A program made the translations under genes and the position numbers. A stretch of DNA of 17,911 bases, taken from the NCBI GenBank assembly GCA_964373575.1, contig CAYJVB010000013.1, forward strand, positions 1-17,911. The letters run 5' to 3'. The notes under the pieces were generated by a model that was not told where the DNA came from, made no database searches, and saw only the letters and a program-made list of their open reading frames with translations. This document shows positions 14,423 through 17,911 of the stretch, in pieces. The stretch comes from CAYJVB01 sp964373575 (GTDB lineage Archaea; Aenigmatarchaeota; Aenigmatarchaeia; CG10238-14). Position 1 is the first letter of the stretch, and the number at the start of each line of letters is the position of its first letter.

Positions 14423-15478
14423 TTGTTAGAGTTAGAAAGAATCAAGGGAAGGCATACAGAACTAATATCATTGTATATTCCTGCTGATTTTAATCTTGTT
14501 GAAATAATGAACATGCTAAGACAGGAGTTTGCGTTGACACAGAATGTCAAGTCGCGAATAACTAGAAATAATGTTCTTAATGCACTAGAGAAATTAATGA
14601 ATCATCTGAAACAATTTAAGGCGACACCGAAGAATGGTTTGGTTATTTTCTGTGGCAACACTTCTGATAAAGAAGGAGACTCTGATATAAAGCTGTGGTC
14701 TGTTGAGCCTCCAGAAGTTTTGTATCCGAAAATATACCGCTGTGATCAGACGTTCGCACTTGACCCATTGCAGGATATGGTAAGAGAAAAGGAAATATAT
14801 GGTTTGATTGTTTTAGACACAGCCGGAGCTGATGTAGGTTTGTTGATTGGTAAACGAGTTGTTTTAGAGAAACATATTGATTCACTTGTACCTGGAAAAA
14901 CAACAAAAGGAGGATGGAGCCAACAAAGATATGCAAGAATTAGAGAAGAGGCAAAACATGAACATCTGAAAAAAACAGGCGAAATAGCGAGTGATATTTT
15001 AAAGCAACAAAAAGATTTGAAAGGCATAATTATTGGTGGCCCTGGACCACTTAAAGAAAAGTTCGCTGATGGCGATTTTCTTAATTATCAGCTAAAGAAT
15101 AAAATTTTGGGCGTGGTGGATACAAGCTATACCGATTTCCAGGGTTTGGAAGAAACGTATCATCGTGGTGAATATCTGATTCAGGAAGCTGCGGCTGTTA
15201 AAGAAAAGCATTTGATGGAAACATTTTTTACACACTTGCAAAAAGAGGATGGCTTGGCAGTTTATAAATTAGAGGATGTTAAGAAGGCATTAGATTATGG
15301 TTCAATTGAGGTGTTACTAATATCAGAGAGATTCGATGAACAAATGGCAGAATCTTTATCTGAAAAAGCAAAAGAGATGGGAAGCGAGTTGCAGATTATT
15401 TCTATTGATTCAAGAGAAGGAGATCAGCTGGCTAAAATTGGAGGTATAGGAGCTATTTTGAGGTTTAGAATGAATTAA
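14423..15478 (+). CDS. prf1: peptide chain release factor aRF1 with GGW motif
   Basis: Archaeal class-1 release factor, expected to read all three stop codons in the ribosomal A site. Numbering from TTG 14423: domain 1 has GRHTELISLYIP (9-20), N41-V-K-S44 (usually NIKS) and Y105-R-C-D-Q-T-F111 (YxCxxxF); domain 2 has the catalytic loop; domain 3 ends with LDYGSIEVLLIS and GGIGAILRFRMN. The catalytic GGQ reads G163-G164-W165-S166-Q167. The flanks PGK before it and RIREEAKHE after it fix the alignment. Only 351 residues remain against about 410-420 usual, because the zinc mini-domain of domain 3 is absent and the N-terminus is short. The frame stays open upstream to 14381 and encodes AAIKLKKLL, matching the family's first helix, but holds no ATG, GTG or TTG, so the true start is unresolved. 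Ribosomal protein genes follow. Confidence 0.9.
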   Translation: MLELERIKGRHTELISLYIPADFNLVEIMNMLRQEFALTQNVKSRITRNNVLNALEKLMNHLKQFKATPKNGLVIFCGNTSDKEGDSDIKLWSVEPPEVLYPKIYRCDQTFALDPLQDMVREKEIYGLIVLDTAGADVGLLIGKRVVLEKHIDSLVPGKTTKGGWSQQRYARIREEAKHEHLKKTGEIASDILKQQKDLKGIIIGGPGPLKEKFADGDFLNYQLKNKILGVVDTSYTDFQGLEETYHRGEYLIQEAAAVKEKHLMETFFTHLQKEDGLAVYKLEDVKKALDYGSIEVLLISERFDEQMAESLSEKAKEMGSELQIISIDSREGDQLAKIGGIGAILRFRMN

Positions 15479-15555
15479 TTATTTTAATTCGTATATGTTA
15501 TACTCTGAAAATTCTACGTCTCTCAAATTTTGGTGCTACGAACTTAAAGAAGCTA

Positions 15556-15566
15556 AAAATATAAAT
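15556..15566 (+). promoter_or_regulatory. TATA box of the S24e-S27ae operon
   Basis: AAAATATAAAT is centred 27 nt before the ATG at 15588. Transcription would therefore begin at the start codon itself, giving a leaderless message. Confidence 0.5.
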
Positions 15567-15587
15567 CTTAACTGTTAATGTGATAAT

Positions 15588-15890
15588 ATGCTGAAAATAG
15601 ATGTTTTAGATGAACGAGAAAATCTTTTTTTGAAGAGGAAGGATCTCATGCTATTAGTTGATCATGCGGGCTCAGCTACACCTAAGACTAATGATTTGAT
15701 AGTCAAATTAAGTGAAAAATTCAAGGTTGACCAGGAGAAAATAGAGATAGTGTATATATTATCTCAGAAGGGTACAGCAAAATCAAAAATCAAGGCGAAA
15801 TTTTGGCAGGAGAAAGTCATTAAAAAGGAGAAACCAAAAGAAGAAAAAGGTGAAGGTACAACAGTAGAGGGTGGAGCGAATGAAGCATAA
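15588..15890 (+). CDS. rps24e: 30S ribosomal protein S24e
   Basis: Archaeal/eukaryotic small-subunit protein eS24, 100 residues. The family fold is recognisable: a first strand IDVLDERENLFLKRKDLMLLVDH, then the conserved SATPKTNDLIVKLSEKFKVD, the strand IEIVYILSQKGTAKSKIKAKFW, and a charged Lys/Glu-rich tail (KKEKPKEEKGEG) ending in an acidic Gly-rich stretch. It is about the usual archaeal length. The TATA box 27 nt ahead indicates a leaderless transcript. It overlaps the S27ae gene by 11 bp, the standard archaeal pairing for these two proteins, so they are co-translated and supply the 30S subunit together. Confidence 0.95.
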   Translation: MLKIDVLDERENLFLKRKDLMLLVDHAGSATPKTNDLIVKLSEKFKVDQEKIEIVYILSQKGTAKSKIKAKFWQEKVIKKEKPKEEKGEGTTVEGGANEA

Positions 15891-16056
15891 ACCAACAAAG
15901 AGATGGGAGATGTGGAAGGTTGAGGGCGAAGCTTTGAAAAGCGTTAAGAATAATTGTCCTAGATGTGGCTCGGGCGTTTTCATGGCAGTTAATAAAGAAA
16001 CTTCAGGAAAAGTAAGAAATTATTGTGGTAAATGTCATTATACTATTTGGCCTTAA
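15880..16056 (+). CDS. rps27ae: 30S ribosomal protein S27ae
   Basis: Small-subunit protein eS31, 58 residues, without the ubiquitin domain that eukaryotes fuse to it. It starts with the typical MKHKPTKRWEMWKVEG and carries a four-Cys zinc site, CPRC and CGKC, with NYCGKCHYTIW at the end. I chose ATG 15880 over the in-frame GTG at 15871 because family members begin MKHK or similar; GGTGG/GGAG inside the end of S24e can serve as ribosome binding site. The stop TAA shares bases with the stop of the convergent SpoIIM-family gene (TTAA). Confidence 0.94.
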   Translation: MKHKPTKRWEMWKVEGEALKSVKNNCPRCGSGVFMAVNKETSGKVRNYCGKCHYTIWP

Positions 16057-16844
16057 AGAAGTATTGCTGTTTCGATAACTCCACCGATAAATAGGAGAAT
16101 TACTGCTACGGTTAGAAGCTTTAAAGAATCTTTTATTATGTAAGAGAATTTTGGTGAATTTCTTCTCCATACAGCTGTTGATATAAGACCACCTGCTATC
16201 GCACCAACAAAATATCCTGTCAGCTCAAATGTTCCATGTGGCATGAATGTTAATATACCAACAGGTATTCCCGATAATCCACCTTGGGAGTTTGCTATTG
16301 TACCTATAGCGGCTGATAGAACAGAAGCGTTCCACGCTAGTATCAAAATTGCGCCTGTTCCTATAACGAATGATAAAAGAAAAGATAGCAATAAGACGCT
16401 CATGTTGTTTGTGAATATGTCAATGAACGTGTTTGTTGTGAGAAATTTTCCTACAATACGACTTTGAATGTTTTTTATTTCCTTTATCTGTTCATCAAAT
16501 ACTGTTTTTGCAACATTTTCAGGAAGTATTACATATGATATAGACATTGCTACAACCATGCCAAGAAACAAGGCGGCAAATGCAGCTATTACATCGCCAT
16601 GTCTGTCCCACAGACCTTCCTTTTCACCAGTCATTTCTGTTTCAACTTCCTCATAAAAAAGCATTCTGTTGATGAAAGGAACAGTCACAAGAGATATGAT
16701 AACAACGGTGAATAGGCCTGTTGATTCTTTGAAAACTGAATAGGAGATGAAGATAGAAATTACTGATGTTATTACTGCAAAAATAAAAATGTTCAATGGA
16801 TGTTTTCTATCACGCTTTGCTTCTAGAAGCCATTCCAAAACCAT
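16053..16844 (-). CDS. SpoIIM/DUF95 family integral membrane protein
   Basis: A 263-residue polytopic membrane protein of the stage II sporulation protein M family, common in archaea and not linked to sporulation there. About six hydrophobic segments are visible, near residues 18-36, 43-57, 86-108, 152-178, 209-227 and 243-261. The family core is GIPVGILTFMPHGTFELTGYFVGAIAGG, with the conserved PHG-x-x-E. The N-terminus EWLLEAKRDRKHPL faces the cytoplasm. I start it at ATG 16844, the start of the family-like MVLEWLLEAKRD; a GTGAT lies just upstream, and the longer frame from 16892 adds 16 residues with no family resemblance. Exact function is unknown; a transport or membrane-remodelling role has been suggested for the family. 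Its upstream region overlaps the promoter of the divergent tRNA-Ser. Confidence 0.88.
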   Translation of the reverse strand: MVLEWLLEAKRDRKHPLNIFIFAVITSVISIFISYSVFKESTGLFTVVIISLVTVPFINRMLFYEEVETEMTGEKEGLWDRHGDVIAAFAALFLGMVVAMSISYVILPENVAKTVFDEQIKEIKNIQSRIVGKFLTTNTFIDIFTNNMSVLLLSFLLSFVIGTGAILILAWNASVLSAAIGTIANSQGGLSGIPVGILTFMPHGTFELTGYFVGAIAGGLISTAVWRRNSPKFSYIIKDSLKLLTVAVILLFIGGVIETAILL

Positions 16845-16870
16845 GAAATCACTAAATAGATTAGTCGGTA

Positions 16871-16883
16871 AAAATAAATAATA
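16871..16883 (+). promoter_or_regulatory. TATA box of tRNA-Ser
   Basis: AAAATAAATAATA is centred about 27 nt before the first base of tRNA-Ser. It lies between this tRNA and the SpoIIM-family gene and, being AT-only, could serve both directions. Confidence 0.4.
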
Positions 16884-16942
16884 ACTATGCATTACCCTCT
16901 AGTGCTGGAGTGGCAGAACTTGGCTAATGCGCCAGTCTCGAA

Positions 16943-16998
16943 TAAATGATGAATATAGGATGACTGAGAATAATGATGAGTTGTCGATTTTCAGAGAA
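16943..16998 (+). other. tRNA-Ser intron, 37/38 position
   Basis: The 56-nt intron starts TAAATGATG and ends CAGAGAA. Near its end GAG pairs with CTC of the anticodon loop (positions 32-34), leaving AA before the 3' cut and A36-A37 before the 5' cut in the bulges, with the anticodon stem as outer helix. The central helix has only three clear pairs plus G-A, so it is a relaxed BHB. Confidence 0.85.
16946..16995 (+). ncRNA. candidate box C/D guide RNA inside the tRNA-Ser intron
   Basis: In order inside the intron: box C ATGATGA (16946-16952); an 11-nt spacer; D' box CTGA (16964-16967); a 5-nt gap; C' box ATGATGA (16973-16979); a 12-nt spacer; and CAGA (16992-16995) where a D box CTGA is expected. 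Both spacers have guide length. By the N+5 rule the first guide (ATATAGGATGA) would mark a C within UCAUCCUAUAU and the second (GTTGTCGATTTT) a U within AAAAUCGACAAC. Neither target is found in this tRNA. Haloarchaeal tRNA-Trp introns are known to act this way. The imperfect D box is the weak point. Confidence 0.5.
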
Positions 16999-17114
16999 AA
17001 CTGGTGTCCTTCAAGGACATGAGCGTTCAAATCGCTCCTCCAGCGTGGTAATTTCCTTTTAGAATTTTGATTCAGAAGCAACATAGTATTGTCATAAATA
17101 ATGACTTGCAAAAC

Positions 17115-17384
17115 TTATCTTTCATAGATGTTATCATGGTGATCAAAGTCCTCAAAAATTATTTTATTGTTGATATGGTCAATTTTGAACACTAGTACAA
17201 ATGATTTCATTAAGTGAACTCTTCTATACCCTGTTAAGTCATATCTCAACGGTTTATAGTGTTCAGGATTTTCTTTAATTTCTCCTATCTTCTTAATAAT
17301 CGCTTCGAACATTACTGCATTTTTCTTCTGTATCTTGGTCATCTTCCTAGTTAATTCCTTTGAGAACTCAATAGTGAACATCAA
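17115..17384 (-). CDS. RelE/ParE-superfamily toxin
   Basis: An 89-residue protein of the RelE/ParE fold, the toxin half of a type II system; RelE-type members cut mRNA on the ribosome. The fold order is visible: a first strand FTIEFSKELTRKM, two helices (KKNAVMFEAIIKKIGEIKENPEHYK), then PLRYDLTGYRRVHLMKSFVLVFKI, the strands with the conserved LxGYRR-x-H core, and a last strand KIIFEDFDHHDNIYER. The closing HHDNIY fits the usual DHHD-x-Y end. It is close to usual length. Its ATG overlaps the antitoxin's stop by ATGA, so translation is coupled. Toxic activity is inferred from family and context. Confidence 0.85.
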   Translation of the reverse strand: MMFTIEFSKELTRKMTKIQKKNAVMFEAIIKKIGEIKENPEHYKPLRYDLTGYRRVHLMKSFVLVFKIDHINNKIIFEDFDHHDNIYER

Positions 17385-17617
17385 ATTTTCACTTTCAGCA
17401 TCCTTTCAAACTCTTCCTTAGAAATAGTACCTTCTTCTTCTATTTTTTTAAGCTTCTTCACATACTCAGGTCTCAACTGGGGCTCTAATAATACTTTGCT
17501 AAATTCTTCAGCCATTTTGTTTATCGCTTGAGATTTATCGCTTAGGTCATATTTGGCTTTAAGAATATTCAAAACTCTGTTAGCCTTTTCGGATATTTGA
17601 ACCATCGCCTTAGGCAT
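17381..17617 (-). CDS. DUF2683-type antitoxin
   Basis: A 78-residue protein read as the antitoxin of the pair. It starts AMVQISEKANRVLNILKAKYDL-SDKSQAINKMAEEF, a ribbon-helix-helix-like DNA-binding pattern (short strand, two helices) seen in archaeal DUF2683 proteins as I remember them, followed by LEPQLRPEYVKKLKKIEEEG, the typical linker, and a charged C-terminal helix that should wrap the toxin. The upstream order antitoxin-toxin is standard. The start at 17617 is supported by AAGGTG about 6 nt before the ATG. It probably represses its own promoter through the AT-repeat array just upstream. Confidence 0.8.
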   Translation of the reverse strand: MPKAMVQISEKANRVLNILKAKYDLSDKSQAINKMAEEFSKVLLEPQLRPEYVKKLKKIEEEGTISKEEFERMLKVKI

Positions 17618-17628
17618 TAATTACACCT

Positions 17629-17661
17629 TATATATATGAAATATATGTAATATATATAAAT
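17629..17661 (-). promoter_or_regulatory. toxin-antitoxin promoter with iterated ATATAT operator
   Basis: On the minus strand TTTATATATATTA (TATA box) merges with three ATATAT-type blocks spaced about 9-11 nt apart and separated by the triplets TAC and TTC. The arrangement is nearly palindromic. The blocks overlap the promoter and precede AAGGTG, which suits binding of ribbon-helix-helix antitoxin dimers for autorepression. The function is inferred. Confidence 0.45.
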
Positions 17662-17911
17662 CTTTCGATTGACAAATTACGTGTGCTATTTCATGAGTAA
17701 TCGAAAATTAAATCCACTTAGGAAAAGCGTCATAACTTGAATATATTTTGTTACGTTCTACCTCCAACGTAAGTTCTTTGTGAATTCAGAAATGTTTTTT
17801 GGAAAAATAACAACTAACAACAAGAAAGTTTTAAGGTTTAATTTTGTAGGAAAATTCGGTACCGTTGCCTAATTCTAAATAATAACTCTACTTTTCTCTA
17901 ATCAAAATCAA
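17662..17911. other. AT-rich stretch with no recognised gene
   Basis: I see no convincing frame, tRNA, repeat or terminator here. The longest start-stop frames are under 20 codons. A seven-codon minus-strand frame entering from the right edge could be the tail of a gene outside the window, but it is too short to support. Confidence 0.5.

Larger units (their letters stand above)
16904..17045 (+). tRNA. tRNA-Ser(CGA) with a 56-nt intron
   Basis: The acceptor GCTGGAG pairs with CTCCAGC, followed by discriminator G, as in archaeal tRNA-Ser; no CCA is encoded. The D-stem is GCA/TGC. The anticodon stem CCAGT/ACTGG encloses CTCGAA, the intron, then A, giving the loop CTCGAAA with anticodon CGA. The long variable arm TGTCC-TTCAA-GGACA marks a class-II tRNA, and the T arm is GAGCG-TTCAAAT-CGCTC. 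The mature length is 86 nt. The intron lies at the canonical 37/38 position. A T-rich stretch (TTTCCTTTT) follows the gene. The identity is firm. Confidence 0.95.

Noticed and set aside
16899..17111. A 70-codon minus-strand frame across the tRNA-Ser gene.
   Set aside because: It covers the tRNA exons and intron, whose structure fully explains the sequence.
1..17911. CRISPR arrays, insertion sequences and an origin of replication.
   Set aside because: No spaced direct repeats, transposase frames, terminal inverted repeats or origin-type repeat clusters were seen.

Overview
The window is archaeal. It carries archaeal/eukaryotic-type translation genes (class-1 release factor aRF1, ribosomal proteins S24e and S27ae, an archaeal-type valyl-tRNA synthetase), tRNA genes with bulge-helix-bulge (BHB) type introns and no encoded CCA, TATA-box promoters about 25-30 nt ahead of start codons (often apparently leaderless), a PGF-pre-PGF surface protein and a COG2512-type membrane-anchored winged-helix regulator. 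The DNA is AT-rich and compact, with several stop/start and stop/stop overlaps. This would suit a small-genome lineage such as DPANN or a relative, but no gene here fixes the lineage. Layout. 82-6628: a two-gene plus-strand envelope operon, a 1696-residue secreted repeat protein overlapping by ATGA a 472-residue membrane-anchored PGF-pre-PGF protein. 6754-6842: tRNA-Ile(GAT), minus strand, with an insertion in the D-loop. 6905-8103: minus-strand small genes, including a pair made of a secreted Cys-repeat protein and a small single-pass membrane protein. 8336-9187: a membrane-bound wHTH regulator. 9236-9319: tRNA-Ala(CGC) with an 11-nt intron at a non-canonical position. 9418-10544: an unknown protein and a calcineurin-like phosphoesterase, meeting a small unknown gene tail to tail. 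10844-11047: leader region of valS. 11048-13375: valS. 13377-13514: a 45-codon frame that looks like the front half of a small protein. 13504-14307: unknown 267-residue protein, minus strand. 14423-15478: aRF1. 15588-16056: S24e and S27ae. 16053-16844: SpoIIM/DUF95 membrane protein, minus strand. 16904-17045: tRNA-Ser(CGA) with a 56-nt intron. 17115-17617: a RelE-like toxin and DUF2683-like antitoxin pair. 17662-17911: no gene seen. The main theme is translation. A charging enzyme, a termination factor, two ribosomal proteins and three tRNAs are present, and several depart from textbook motifs. The release factor has GGW where the universal GGQ should be, and its N-terminal helix lies in an open frame without a usable start codon. 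ValRS has HIGA instead of HIGH. All three tRNAs appear interrupted, two at unusual positions. The tRNA-Ser intron contains C, D' and C' box sequences spaced as in a box C/D guide RNA. These are readings of the sequence by eye; no database search was possible.
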